Assembly: GCA_020845575.1 (NCBI GenBank) | Contig: JADLFL010000040.1 | Span: forward strand, 1-64,000 | Source of the DNA: Acidobacteriota bacterium | GTDB taxonomy: Bacteria > Acidobacteriota > Vicinamibacteria > Vicinamibacterales > Vicinamibacteraceae | Length of the DNA: 64,000 bases | Direction: 5' to 3' | Shown: positions 10,750 to 18,375 of the stretch, piece after piece | How positions within the stretch are numbered: position 1 is the first letter of the stretch | How the letters are laid out: the number at the start of each line of letters is the position of its first letter | Program-made: the position numbers and the translations under genes | The notes under the pieces: model-generated | The model's input: the letters and a program-made list of their open reading frames with translations, nothing else | Database searches by the model: none | What the model was told of the DNA's origin: nothing

Positions 10750-11424
10750 ATGAAGTCTGAATCCTTGATTGCCGGAATCGCTGGCGCCCTGTTCGGGCTC
10801 CTGTGCGGATGGATGCTCGGGGCGCAACAGGTGAACCCCGCTCCGGGACCTGCCGTGGTGCAGGCGGCCCCGGCAACCGCCGGCGGGGCGGCGACAGGAG
10901 CGCCAGCGCAGGGCAGCCAGACGCAGCCGCTCGACGTGGCCCGGGCGCAGGCGCTCGAGAAGGAGGCCGCCGAGAAGCCGCGCGACGCGAGCGTGCGCAC
11001 GCAGCTCGGCAACCTGTACTTCGACGCGGACCGCTATACGGACGCCGCGCGCTGGTACGAAGCGTCGCTCGCCATTGCGCCGGACAATCCCGACGTGAGC
11101 ACGGACCTGGCCGTCAGCTACTACTACTCGAACCAGGTGGACCGCGCGCTGACGCAGTTCGCGCGCTCGCTGGAAATCAACCCGCGTCACTCGAAGACGT
11201 GGCTGAACCTCGGCATCGTGAAGGCCTTCGGCAAACAGGACCTCGTGGGGGCCGGCGAGGCGTGGACGCAGGTCGTGGCGCTCGCCCCGGCTGATTCGCC
11301 AGAAGCCCGCGCGGCCCGTCAGGCCCTCGACGGCCTGCGCTCGGCCCATCCGGAGGTTGCGCCCGGCGCGGCAGCCCCGGCATCGGCAACACCCGCATCC
11401 CCAGCGCCCTCGCAAGGATCCTGA
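10750..11424 (+). CDS. Membrane-anchored tetratricopeptide-repeat protein
   Basis: This 224-residue protein has one N-terminal membrane helix (about 5-24), an Ala/Pro/Gly-rich linker, then roughly three TPR units (about 60-175). These include ASVRTQLGNLYFDADRYTDAARWYEASLAIAPDNPD and HSKTWLNLGIVKAFG. A low-complexity Ala/Pro tail closes it. It resembles cytochrome c biogenesis or cell-envelope TPR scaffolds, but no catalytic domain is present. It starts 5 bases after pdxJ and is followed after 2 bases by the YHS protein, so it may be cotranscribed with both. Confidence 0.8.
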   Translation: MKSESLIAGIAGALFGLLCGWMLGAQQVNPAPGPAVVQAAPATAGGAATGAPAQGSQTQPLDVARAQALEKEAAEKPRDASVRTQLGNLYFDADRYTDAARWYEASLAIAPDNPDVSTDLAVSYYYSNQVDRALTQFARSLEINPRHSKTWLNLGIVKAFGKQDLVGAGEAWTQVVALAPADSPEARAARQALDGLRSAHPEVAPGAAAPASATPASPAPSQGS

Positions 11425-11426
11425 CA

Positions 11427-11732
11427 GTGCTCGGGTGGTTCCTGCGCCTCCTGCTCGTGTTCTTCGTCGTGCGGGCGGTGTTGCTGTTGCTCGGCGGCCT
11501 GATGCGCGGCATCGTGCGCGCGGCACAGGTGCCCGACGACGAGGGCAGGCAGGCGCCAGCAGGCCCCGGTCGCGTCGCGCGTTCCAACGGGACGCTCGTG
11601 CAGGATCCCGTCTGCGGCACCTACGTCCTGCAGGATCGCGCCCTCAGCATGCGGACGCCGACAGGCGACGCGTTCTTCTGTTCAGAGCGCTGCCGATCCG
11701 CCTATGATGCGCAGGCGGCGCGGGCCCGCTGA
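11427..11732 (+). CDS. Small membrane protein with YHS domain
   Basis: This 101-residue protein starts at a GTG 2 bases after the TPR gene stop. The N-terminus is a membrane helix (about 5-28). The C-terminal half is a YHS-type metal-binding domain: QDPVCGTYV, then FFCSERCRSAYDA, with Cys residues placed as in heavy-metal-associated YHS proteins. A role in metal handling or protein assembly at the membrane is an inference. The microcompartment genes begin 35 bases downstream. Confidence 0.75.
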   Translation: MLGWFLRLLLVFFVVRAVLLLLGGLMRGIVRAAQVPDDEGRQAPAGPGRVARSNGTLVQDPVCGTYVLQDRALSMRTPTGDAFFCSERCRSAYDAQAARAR

Positions 11733-11767
11733 GGCCCGGATCCCGCCCGCTTCCAGGAACGCCAGTC

Positions 11768-12625
11768 GTGACGCCCCGCGAAGAACAGCTCCGTGCCGAC
11801 ATCTGTGAAGTGGGCCGGCGTGTGTACGCGCGTGGATACGTGGCATCCAACGACGGCAACATCAGCGTCCGCCTCGACGATCGTCACCTCCTCGCCACGC
11901 CCAAGAGCGTGTCGAAGGGGTTCATGACGCCGGACATGATGGTGGTCACCGACATGCAGGGCAACAAGGTGGCCGGCCATCGCGATGCGTCGACGGAGTT
12001 GAAGATGCACCTGGCCGTCTACGAGATGCGGCCCGACATCAACGCCGTCGTCCATGCGCACCCGCCGCTCTCCACAGGCTTTGCCGTGGCAGGCATCCCG
12101 CTCAACAAGTCGTCGCTCGCCGAGATCATCTTCTCGCTCGGGAGCGTGCCCATCGCCGAGTACGCCACGCCGTCAACGCAGGAACTGCCGGACGCGGTGA
12201 AGAAGTTCATCACGGCGCACGACGGCCTGCTGCTGGCCAACCACGGCGCGCTCACGGCGGGGCAGGACCTGATGAACGCGTACTTCAAGATGGAGACGAT
12301 GGAGCATTTCGCGCAGATCACGCTGGTGGCACGCCAGCTTGGTGGCGAGAACCTCATCTCCCGCGAGGAAGTGGACCGCCTGCAGGGCCTGCGCGACTTC
12401 TACGGCATCAAGTCGCCCGCGCCGATCTGCACCGATCCCGCGGCGGTCGACCAGGCGGGCGTCACGTGCCAGTTCGTCGAGGCACCAGCCTCGGACGGGC
12501 CGCGGATCGTGCCGGCGCTCGCCTCTCCGGCAGGGGGCGGCACGGCCGGGGAAATTCGGCTAACATACCGCGAGCTTGCGGCCCTCATTGCCGATGCGGT
12601 ACGCCAGGTGACGCGGGAGGACTGA
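11768..12625 (+). CDS. Class II aldolase with C-terminal BMC encapsulation helix
   Basis: The 285-residue protein is a zinc class II aldolase/adducin-family enzyme of the L-fuculose/rhamnulose-phosphate aldolase type, which splits a sugar phosphate to an aldehyde plus dihydroxyacetone phosphate. Likely zinc and catalytic residues are Glu77, His96 and His98 (VVHAHPP) and His159 (ANHGAL). The fold ends near residue 220. A Pro/Ala/Gly linker (about 238-260) follows, then an amphipathic helix (about 262-282, YRELAALIADAVRQVTRED). That tail arrangement is typical of cargo targeted into microcompartments. Shell genes follow immediately, so it is the probable signature enzyme. Substrate is not resolved. 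Confidence 0.9.
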   Translation: MTPREEQLRADICEVGRRVYARGYVASNDGNISVRLDDRHLLATPKSVSKGFMTPDMMVVTDMQGNKVAGHRDASTELKMHLAVYEMRPDINAVVHAHPPLSTGFAVAGIPLNKSSLAEIIFSLGSVPIAEYATPSTQELPDAVKKFITAHDGLLLANHGALTAGQDLMNAYFKMETMEHFAQITLVARQLGGENLISREEVDRLQGLRDFYGIKSPAPICTDPAAVDQAGVTCQFVEAPASDGPRIVPALASPAGGGTAGEIRLTYRELAALIADAVRQVTRED

Positions 12626-12744
12626 CCGCGCGTCACACGTGAGTCGTCGCCGCCGGACGGGCCCGGCCGACACACAGGGGACGAGAGTCCCGACCCGCGC
12701 GGCACTGCCGCGCAAGCCGGCGCGAGGCGCCAGGTGATCCATCT
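12626..12744 (+). promoter_or_regulatory. Aldolase to BMC-H spacer with two stem-loops
   Basis: The only sizeable gap in the microcompartment locus. It holds two strong hairpins: GGGAC-GAGA-GTCCC (12678-12691, a GNRA-type loop) and GCGCGGC-ACT-GCCGCGC (12697-12713). Neither is followed by a T tract, so they look more like mRNA stability or processing elements than terminators. A role in raising shell-protein output over enzyme output is an inference. Confidence 0.45.
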
Positions 12745-13032
12745 ATGGGTGAAGCACTCGGAATGATCGAAACCAAGGGCCTCGTTGCGATGATCGAGGC
12801 CGCCGACGCGATGGTGAAGGCCGCCAAGGTCAGCCTCGTCGGCTGGGAGAAGATTGGCGCGGGCTACGTCACCGCCATCGTGCGGGGCGACGTTGCGGCA
12901 GTGAAGGCCGCCACCGACGCCGGTGCTGCCGCGGCCCGCCGCGTGGGGGAGCTCGTGTCGGTCCACGTGATCCCGCGTCCGCACAGCAATCTCGAGGACG
13001 TCCTGCCGATCGGCAAGGCCTCCGGGAAATGA
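12745..13032 (+). CDS. BMC-H hexameric shell protein (PduA/EutM type)
   Basis: This 95-residue single-BMC-domain protein should form the hexagonal tiles of the shell facets. It is strongly PduA/EutM-like: [55 protein letters not shown]. The pore loop reads EKIGAG (residues 35-40), so the pore position that is Ser in PduA is Ala39 here. It is the only BMC-H in the window, and no BMC-T (double-domain) protein is present. Its stop overlaps the ATG of the first BMC-P gene (ATGA). Confidence 0.97.
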   Translation: MGEALGMIETKGLVAMIEAADAMVKAAKVSLVGWEKIGAGYVTAIVRGDVAAVKAATDAGAAAARRVGELVSVHVIPRPHSNLEDVLPIGKASGK

Positions 13033-13295
13033 TCCTCGGCAGGGTCGTCGGCACCGTCGTGGCGACCCGCAAGGATGAACGGCTGCTGAGCACCAAGCTG
13101 CTCGTCGTCAGGCCGGTCTCGCCCGACGGCCAGTTCGAAGGCGGCGCGCTCGTGGCCGTCGACACGGTCGACGCCGGTGCCGGCGAGACCGTGCTCGTCG
13201 TCTCGGGCAGTTCGGCGCGCATGGCCGACGGCCTTGGCCAGGCGCCCGTCGACGCCGCCATCGTGGGTATCGTCGACAGCGTCACGATGGCCTGA
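13029..13295 (+). CDS. BMC-P pentameric vertex protein 1 (EutN/CcmL family)
   Basis: An 88-residue EutN/CcmL-type protein that forms pentamers capping shell vertices. Family marks are [16 protein letters not shown] at the start, [34 protein letters not shown], and the C-terminal [13 protein letters not shown]. It overlaps the BMC-H gene by 4 bases, implying coupled translation. It is the first of three tandem paralogs, which differ most in the loop after GxGE. Confidence 0.95.
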   Translation: MILGRVVGTVVATRKDERLLSTKLLVVRPVSPDGQFEGGALVAVDTVDAGAGETVLVVSGSSARMADGLGQAPVDAAIVGIVDSVTMA

Positions 13296-13310
13296 TCCCC
13301 GAATCCGCGC

Positions 13311-13580
13311 ATGCACCTGGCCCGCGTCGTCGGCACCGTTGTCTCTACGCAGAAGGACGCCCGTCTCGCCGGTGTCACGCTGCTGATGATCCAGCCGCTG
13401 GCCAGAGACGGACAGGACTCCGGGCGTGCGCTCGTCGCCACTGACGCCGCAGGCGCGGGCGTAGGCGAACGTGTCTTCTTCGTGCGCGGCCGCGAGGCCG
13501 CCTTTCCCTTCCATCCCGTCGAGGTCCCGACAGACGCCAGCATCGTCGGCATCGTCGACGATGTGGACGTGGTGCCCTGA
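13311..13580 (+). CDS. BMC-P pentameric vertex protein 2 (EutN/CcmL family)
   Basis: An 89-residue paralog of the preceding pentamer protein: VVGTVVSTQKDARL, LLMIQPLARDG, GAGVGERVFFVRG and PTDASIVGIVDDV. Relative to paralog 1, the variable loop reads REAAFPFHPVEV, so it may occupy different vertices or expose a different surface. It lies 15 bases after paralog 1. Confidence 0.94.
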   Translation: MHLARVVGTVVSTQKDARLAGVTLLMIQPLARDGQDSGRALVATDAAGAGVGERVFFVRGREAAFPFHPVEVPTDASIVGIVDDVDVVP

Positions 13581-13581
13581 G

Positions 13582-13860
13582 GTGCAGATCGGTACGGTGG
13601 TGGGCACCGTCGTCTCCACGCAGAAGCACCCCAAGCTGCACGGGGCGAAGCTGCTGCTCGTGCAGCCCGAGTTGCCTGACGGCAGCGCGCGCGGCAACGC
13701 CGTCCTCGCCATCGACAGCGTTGGCGCGGGAACGGGCGAGCGCGTGCTGTTGGTGATCGAAGGCAAGGCCGCCGGCGACGCACTCGGACGCAGGGGCGCG
13801 CCCGTCGACGCCGCGATCGTCGGCATCATCGACGCGATCGGGACAGAGGAGTCGACGTAA
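13582..13860 (+). CDS. BMC-P pentameric vertex protein 3 (EutN/CcmL family)
   Basis: A 92-residue third paralog: IGTVVGTVVSTQKHPKL, LLLVQPELPDG, GAGTGERVLLVIEG and [14 protein letters not shown]. The GTG at 13582, one base after the previous stop, gives the exact family N-terminus; the open frame extends upstream without homology. Its TAA overlaps the ATG of the next small gene (TAATG). Three BMC-P genes are also seen in PVM-type (planctomycete/verrucomicrobial) aldolase loci. Confidence 0.94.
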   Translation: MQIGTVVGTVVSTQKHPKLHGAKLLLVQPELPDGSARGNAVLAIDSVGAGTGERVLLVIEGKAAGDALGRRGAPVDAAIVGIIDAIGTEEST

Positions 13861-14084
13861 TGCACGAAGACGAGATTCGCGTGCTCGTGCGCGAGGCGCT
13901 CGCGCGTCATCTCGCGCCGACACCGTCCGGCGCGTCGTGCGATCCGCGCGCACTCACCGTGAAGTCCCATCCCTCGCACGGCAAGTTCGTGTTCCTTGCG
14001 CCTGTCGATCCCGACGCGCCATGCGTGGTGGAGCCGCAGGTGCGGTGTCACCACTGCGGTTTCTGCCAGTCATACGGGCACTGA
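13860..14084 (+). CDS. Cys/His-rich mini-protein with encapsulation-like N-terminal helix
   Basis: A 74-residue protein that I do not recognise as a named family. Residues 1-18 (MHEDEIRVLVREALARHL) would form an amphipathic helix of the kind that targets cargo to BMC shells. A Pro/Ser linker follows, then a small domain ending in VRCHHCGFCQSYGH. Candidate metal ligands are Cys63, Cys66 and Cys69 with His64, His65 and His74; Cys27 and Cys55 are further candidates. Its start overlaps the stop of BMC-P 3, which makes it a firm member of the locus. An internal zinc or iron-sulfur protein, or an adaptor, is an inference. Confidence 0.8.
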   Translation: MHEDEIRVLVREALARHLAPTPSGASCDPRALTVKSHPSHGKFVFLAPVDPDAPCVVEPQVRCHHCGFCQSYGH

Positions 14085-14098
14085 GGGCCCGCTTCGCC

Positions 14099-15094
14099 AT
14101 GTCCACCGCTTTGCGTCCTCGCGTCTTCGTCTCGCGCCGGCTCTTCCCGGACACGCTCGACACCATCGCGAGACACGCCGATGTGGACGTGTTCGAAGGC
14201 AGTGGCAGTCCGTCGCCTGAGGAACTGGTGGCGCGCACGCAGGGCTGCGTGGGGCTCGTGGCGCAGGGCACCGACAGAATCGATGCGGCATTCCTCGATC
14301 GGGTGCCGAGCCTGCGCGCGGTGTGCAACGTGGCCGTGGGCTACAACAACATCGACGTCGCCGCCGCGCACGAACGTCAGGTGGTGGTGACCAATACGCC
14401 GGACGTGCTGGACGAGGCGTGCGCCGCGCTCACATGGGGTCTCATCCTCGGCGTGACGCGCCGTCTCGGAGAAGGGGAGCGCCTGCTGCGCGCGGGAGCG
14501 TGGAAGGGATTCCAGCTCGAGCTCCTGCTCGGGATGGATCTGGTCGGCAAGACGCTGGGCATCGTGGGCATGGGGCGCATCGGCAGGTCGGTGGCGGCCA
14601 AGGCGGCGGCGTTCGGCATGCGCACCGTGTACGTGCGTTCGCCGCGGCGCCCGGACGAGGTGATCGCGGGGCCGGACGGCGTGCCGTACGAAGGCCTGTC
14701 GCTCGACCAACTGCTGTCGAAGTCCGATGTCGTCACGCTGCACGTGCCGCTCTCGCCGGAGACGCGTCACCTGATCAACAGGCAGAGCATCAGACTGATG
14801 AAGCCGACGGCGTACCTGGTCAACATGGCGCGCGGTCCCGTCGTCGAGGAGGCCGCCGTGGTGGCGGCACTCGAGAACGGCTGGATTGCCGGAGCTGCGC
14901 TCGACGTGTACGAACTGGAACCGGCGGTCCATCCGGGGCTGCTGCGCTTCGAGAACGCGTTCCTCATCCCGCACCTCGGCAGCGCCACGCGCGAGACGCG
15001 CACGGCGATGTGCAACCTCGCCGCGCGCAACCTGATCGAGGTGATCGAGGGCCGTCCGCCGGTCACCCCTGTGCCTGGCAGCTACATCCCGTGA
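14099..15094 (+). CDS. D-2-hydroxyacid dehydrogenase (glyoxylate reductase type)
   Basis: The 331-residue NAD(P)-dependent enzyme interconverts 2-keto acids and D-2-hydroxyacids. The nucleotide loop is GIVGMGRIGRSVA and the substrate segment is VAVGYNNIDV. The catalytic Arg lies in NMARGPVVEE, the Glu in DVYELEP, and the His in IPHLGSAT. It starts 14 bases after the mini-protein. No encapsulation-like tail is obvious at either end, so whether it works inside the shell is unclear. It may process a product of the microcompartment, for example a lactaldehyde- or glyoxylate-derived acid; that is an inference. Confidence 0.92.
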   Translation: MSTALRPRVFVSRRLFPDTLDTIARHADVDVFEGSGSPSPEELVARTQGCVGLVAQGTDRIDAAFLDRVPSLRAVCNVAVGYNNIDVAAAHERQVVVTNTPDVLDEACAALTWGLILGVTRRLGEGERLLRAGAWKGFQLELLLGMDLVGKTLGIVGMGRIGRSVAAKAAAFGMRTVYVRSPRRPDEVIAGPDGVPYEGLSLDQLLSKSDVVTLHVPLSPETRHLINRQSIRLMKPTAYLVNMARGPVVEEAAVVAALENGWIAGAALDVYELEPAVHPGLLRFENAFLIPHLGSATRETRTAMCNLAARNLIEVIEGRPPVTPVPGSYIP

Positions 15095-15101
15095 GTGTCA
15101 G

Positions 15102-15788
15102 ATGTCCCGCGCGCGTCCTGCCTCCGTCGCTCGTCCCGCGCTCCCGATATCGCCCACGCTGAAGCGTCTCGGTGCGGCGATCCGGGAGATGGAGCTGCCG
15201 GCGATCGAGAAGATCGCCGAGGAGCACGAGGCCGATCCGTTCCGCGTGCTCGTCTCGACGATGCTGTCGGCGCAGACGCGAGATCCGGTGACGCACGCGG
15301 CGTCGCTGCGGCTGTTCGCCGTGGCACCGGATCCCGCGTCGCTGGCTCGCCTCACCACGGGCAGGATCGAGAAGTTGATCTATCCGGTCAGCTTCTACAG
15401 GAACAAGGCCGTTCACGTGAAGGAGACGGCCGCGATACTCGTGTGCGATCACGGCGGTCGCGTGCCCACGACGATGGAGGCGTTGCTGACGCTGCCCGGC
15501 GTGGGACGCAAGACCGCGAACCTCACGCTCATCGTCGCGTGCCGAAGCCAGGACAACATCTGCGTCGACACGCACGTCCATCGCATCGCGAACCGCTTCG
15601 GCTGGGTCCGCACCCGCACGCCCGAGCAGACCGAGCACGCCCTCTACGAGGTCGTCGCCCGGCGCTGGTGGGCGTCGATCAACCTGTACCTCGTGACGTG
15701 GGGCCAGCACGTCTGCAAGCCGGTGTATCCACAGTGCCGCCGCTGCATCCTGGACAGCACATGCCCGAAGATCGGCGTCGCGTCCTGA
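15102..15788 (+). CDS. nth: Endonuclease III, base-excision DNA glycosylase/AP lyase
   Basis: The 228-residue enzyme removes oxidised pyrimidines and nicks AP sites. The helix-hairpin-helix LPGVGRKTAN contains the catalytic Lys, and VDTHVHRIANR the catalytic Asp. The four-cysteine [4Fe-4S] site follows C-x6-C-x2-C-x5-C (CKPVYPQCRRCILDSTC). The N-terminus is about 25 residues longer than in E. coli. It follows the hydroxyacid dehydrogenase by 7 bases but is functionally unrelated to the microcompartment. Confidence 0.96.
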   Translation: MSRARPASVARPALPISPTLKRLGAAIREMELPAIEKIAEEHEADPFRVLVSTMLSAQTRDPVTHAASLRLFAVAPDPASLARLTTGRIEKLIYPVSFYRNKAVHVKETAAILVCDHGGRVPTTMEALLTLPGVGRKTANLTLIVACRSQDNICVDTHVHRIANRFGWVRTRTPEQTEHALYEVVARRWWASINLYLVTWGQHVCKPVYPQCRRCILDSTCPKIGVAS

Positions 15789-15793
15789 ACGAG

Positions 15794-15821
15794 CGGGCAC
15801 CGGGCACCGGGCATCGGGCAC
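15794..15821. repeat. Heptamer tract (CGGGCAC)x4
   Basis: Four tandem copies of CGGGCAC, one altered to CGGGCAT. This is the reverse complement of the GTGCCCG unit at 18334-18361, 55890-55917 and 56735-56755. It lies between nth and the methyltransferase. Confidence 0.75.
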
Positions 15822-15829
15822 CTGATCAG

Positions 15830-15857
15830 ATGGAGCGAACGGGCTTCAGGCTGTTCG
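15830..15857. repeat. Short palindromic intergenic repeat, variant B
   Basis: ATGGAGCGAACGGGCTTCAGG followed by CTGTTCG forms an imperfect hairpin. Its first 21 bases match 50380-50400 with one difference. It lies between nth and the methyltransferase gene and may act as a weak terminator. Confidence 0.55.
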
Positions 15858-15877
15858 TCATGGAATCCTGAACGACC

Positions 15878-16480
15878 ATGGATCTGCAAGTCACGTTCGG
15901 CCAGATTGACATCTACCTCTTCGACCAGTTGCTGCGCGGGCGCATTCGTCCGGGCATGCGTGTGCTCGACGCGGGATGCGGCAGCGGGCGTAATCTCGTC
16001 TACCTGCTGCGCGAAGGCTTCGATGTCTCCGCGGTGGACGAGGATCCGCGAGCGATCACGTCGGTGCGGGACATGGCGGCGACGCTCGCGCCCGCGCTGC
16101 CGCCGGATCAGATCCGCACCGATGCCGTCGAGCACATGTCGTTTCCCGACGCGTGGTTCGACGTGGTCATCAGCAACGCCGTCCTGCACTTCGCGCGAGA
16201 CGATGCGCACTTCGAAGCGATGGTGCGCGAGATGTGGCGGGTGCTGAAGCCAGGCGGCCTGCTCTTTGCCAGGCTCGTCTCGAACATCGGGATGGCCGAC
16301 GCGCTCGAGCACGTGGCCGGCCGGCATTTCGTGCTCCCCGACGGCACCACGCGCTACGTCGTCGACGAGGCGCAGCTTATGGCGCTCACGGACTCCCTCC
16401 GTGGCGAGCTGCTCGATCCCCTGAAAACCACCATCGTCCAGCGCCAGCGCTGCATGACCACCTGGGTCGTCGGGAAGTAG
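15878..16480 (+). CDS. Class I SAM-dependent methyltransferase
   Basis: This 200-residue protein has a Rossmann methyltransferase core. Motif I VLDAGCGSGRNL is at about residues 29-40, the acidic residue after strand 2 is in VSAVDEDPRAI, the post-motif segment FDVVISNAVLHFA follows, and a C-terminal RVLKPGGLLFARL strand closes the fold. It resembles the TehB/UbiE-like group acting on small molecules, but the substrate cannot be told. It ends just before the MITE-like element and is convergent with the permease gene. Confidence 0.85.
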   Translation: MDLQVTFGQIDIYLFDQLLRGRIRPGMRVLDAGCGSGRNLVYLLREGFDVSAVDEDPRAITSVRDMAATLAPALPPDQIRTDAVEHMSFPDAWFDVVISNAVLHFARDDAHFEAMVREMWRVLKPGGLLFARLVSNIGMADALEHVAGRHFVLPDGTTRYVVDEAQLMALTDSLRGELLDPLKTTIVQRQRCMTTWVVGK

Positions 16481-16512
16481 CCCGCAAGCCGCAAGCCCCG
16501 AGCCGCCATCCC

Positions 16513-16679
16513 TACCAGCCCGTGGTGGAAGTCCCGCCGGCATTCGACCGACGATGCATCCCCGTCCGCGGCGTTGCTCCTCCCGCGAATATTGCTCGAT
16601 ATTCTCAGTCGTCGCGCCTTGCGGATCGGGGCGCCTCGTCGGTCTCGGTGCACGCCGGGACTTCCACCACGGGCTGCTA
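16513..16679. mobile_element. MITE-like element with terminal inverted repeats and TA flanks
   Basis: A roughly 167-base non-coding element. The ends are inverted repeats of about 21 bases (16516-16536 and 16656-16676, beginning CAGCCCGTGGTGGAAGTCC). TA is present at both edges (16513-16514 and 16678-16679), as expected for a Tc1/mariner-IS630-type target. An internal palindrome GAATAT/ATATTC lies at 16587-16604. The right 97 bases are repeated exactly at the window start. It encodes no transposase and sits between two convergent genes. Confidence 0.8.
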
Positions 16680-18200
16680 CGTCGTCGCGCGCAGTTTGCT
16701 GTGGTGGTAGCCGTAGGCGAAGTACACCACGAGGCCGATGGCGAGCCAGATGAAGAAGCGTTCCCATGTCTGCCACGGGAGCTGCAGCATCAGATAGCTG
16801 CAGCAGACGATGGCGAGGATCGGGACCGCGGGCACGAACGGCGTACGGAAGGGGCGCGGGGCATCGGGATTCGTGTGACGCAACACGAGGATGCCGACGG
16901 CCACGAGCACGAAGGCGAAGAGCGTCCCGATGTTGGTCAGCTCGACGATCTCGTCGATGTTGGCCAGGCCCGCCAGCAGGCCGACGAACACGCCCGTGAG
17001 GATGGTCGTGACGTGAGGCGTCTTGTACTTCGGGTGGACCTTCGCGGCCCACTGAGGGAGCAGGCCGTCGCGCGCCATCGAGAAGAAGATGCGCGGCTGT
17101 CCCATCTGGAACACCACCAGTACCGACGTGGTCGCGAAGACTGCGCCCAGCGAGATGATGCCCGCGGCCCAGTGCATGCCGAGCGTGGAGAACGCCGTCG
17201 CGAGCGGTTCGGCGGTGCCGAGCTGCGTCCATGGCGTGAGGCCGGTGAGCACGATCGCCACGGCCATGTAGATCACCGTGCAGATGACGAGACTGCCGAT
17301 CATGCCGATCGGCATGTTGCGCTGCGGATCCTTCGTTTCCTCGGCGGCCGTCGAGACGGCGTCGAAGCCGATGTACGCGAAGAAGATGATCGCCGCCGCG
17401 CTGCTGATGCCCGCGAAGCCGTTCGGCGCGAACGGCGTCCAGTTCTCCGGCTTGACGTAGAAGACGCCAACGCCCAGGAAGAACGCGATGATCACGAGCT
17501 TGAGGAGCACCATCGCCGTGTTGAAGCCCACGCTCTCGCGGATGCCGCGCACGAGCACCACCGTGATGCCCATCACCGCGAGGAAGGCCGGGAGATTGAA
17601 GAGCAGCGGCACGCCGCCAATGTGCGGCGCGTTGAGCACGGCGTCGGCGTGGCGGATCACGCTCGGCGCGAGGTCGGCCGTGGCGCCGCCCGCCGCCTGC
17701 ACCTGCGCGAGCGCGTGATATGCCGTGCGGTAGTCCACGCCGAGCCACACGGGCCACGTGACGCCGAACCCGCGCAGCAGTTCCTGGAAGTAGCCGGACC
17801 ACGAGATGGCGACCGCGACGTTGCCGATCGCGTACTCGATGATCAGGTCCCACCCGATGATCCACGCGACGAGCTCACCGAGCGTCGCGTACGAGTAGGT
17901 GTACGCGGATCCGGCGACCGGCACCATCGAGGCGAACTCGGCATAGCAGAGCGCCGCGAATCCGCACGCGACGGCCGTGAGGATGAACGAAATCACCAGC
18001 GCGGGCCCGGCCCCGAGGTGATGCGCACCGCCCGCCGCCGCGCTGCCGACCGTGGAGAAGATGCCGGCGCCGATGATGGCGCCGATCCCGAGCGAAATCA
18101 GCTGGACCGGGCCGAGCGACCGCGCCAGCCGCGGACCTCCGTGAGGATCCGCGTCGCTCGTGAGCTGGTGCAGCGGCTTGACCGTGAAGAGCTGAGACAC
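16677..18200 (-). CDS. APC-superfamily cationic amino acid permease
   Basis: A 507-residue transporter with about 12 membrane helices. The first helix carries the APC signature GIGAIIGAGIF. The layout and the segment FAYIGFDAVSTAAEETKDPQRNMP are typical of bacterial CAT/YfnA-like permeases, which import amino acids with protons or exchange them. The GTG at 18200 was chosen because GAGGAG lies six bases upstream; the open frame extends 30 residues further without family resemblance. Its TAG stop is supplied by the end of the adjacent MITE-like element. Confidence 0.92.
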   Translation of the reverse strand: MSQLFTVKPLHQLTSDADPHGGPRLARSLGPVQLISLGIGAIIGAGIFSTVGSAAAGGAHHLGAGPALVISFILTAVACGFAALCYAEFASMVPVAGSAYTYSYATLGELVAWIIGWDLIIEYAIGNVAVAISWSGYFQELLRGFGVTWPVWLGVDYRTAYHALAQVQAAGGATADLAPSVIRHADAVLNAPHIGGVPLLFNLPAFLAVMGITVVLVRGIRESVGFNTAMVLLKLVIIAFFLGVGVFYVKPENWTPFAPNGFAGISSAAAIIFFAYIGFDAVSTAAEETKDPQRNMPIGMIGSLVICTVIYMAVAIVLTGLTPWTQLGTAEPLATAFSTLGMHWAAGIISLGAVFATTSVLVVFQMGQPRIFFSMARDGLLPQWAAKVHPKYKTPHVTTILTGVFVGLLAGLANIDEIVELTNIGTLFAFVLVAVGILVLRHTNPDAPRPFRTPFVPAVPILAIVCCSYLMLQLPWQTWERFFIWLAIGLVVYFAYGYHHSKLRATT

Positions 18201-18286
18201 GCGTGACTCCTCGAAAATGGGGGAACTCGGCTGGATAGCGTACACCGGGAAGACGTGCGGCCAGCGGGGCAGCCGGCGCCGGGCAG

Positions 18287-18312
18287 CCACGGGCCGAAGC
18301 CCGTGGCCTCCA
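18287..18312. repeat. Short palindromic intergenic repeat, long-stem copy
   Basis: A perfect hairpin CCACGGGC-CGAA-GCCCGTGG (18287-18306) followed by CCTCCATGG. It is related to the 2551 and 55811 copies, which share the GGCCTCCA end. It lies in the divergent gap between the permease and the cyclophilin. Confidence 0.65.
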
Positions 18313-18326
18313 TGGAGAATTGAATG

Positions 18327-18361
18327 CTGCCCGGTGCCCGGTGTCAGGTGCCCGGTGCCCG
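18327..18361. repeat. Heptamer tract (GTGCCCG type)
   Basis: Five seven-base units, mostly GTGCCCG with one GTGTCAG, end 14 bases before the cyclophilin start codon. Confidence 0.75.
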
Positions 18362-18375
18362 GTTATGCTACGCAC

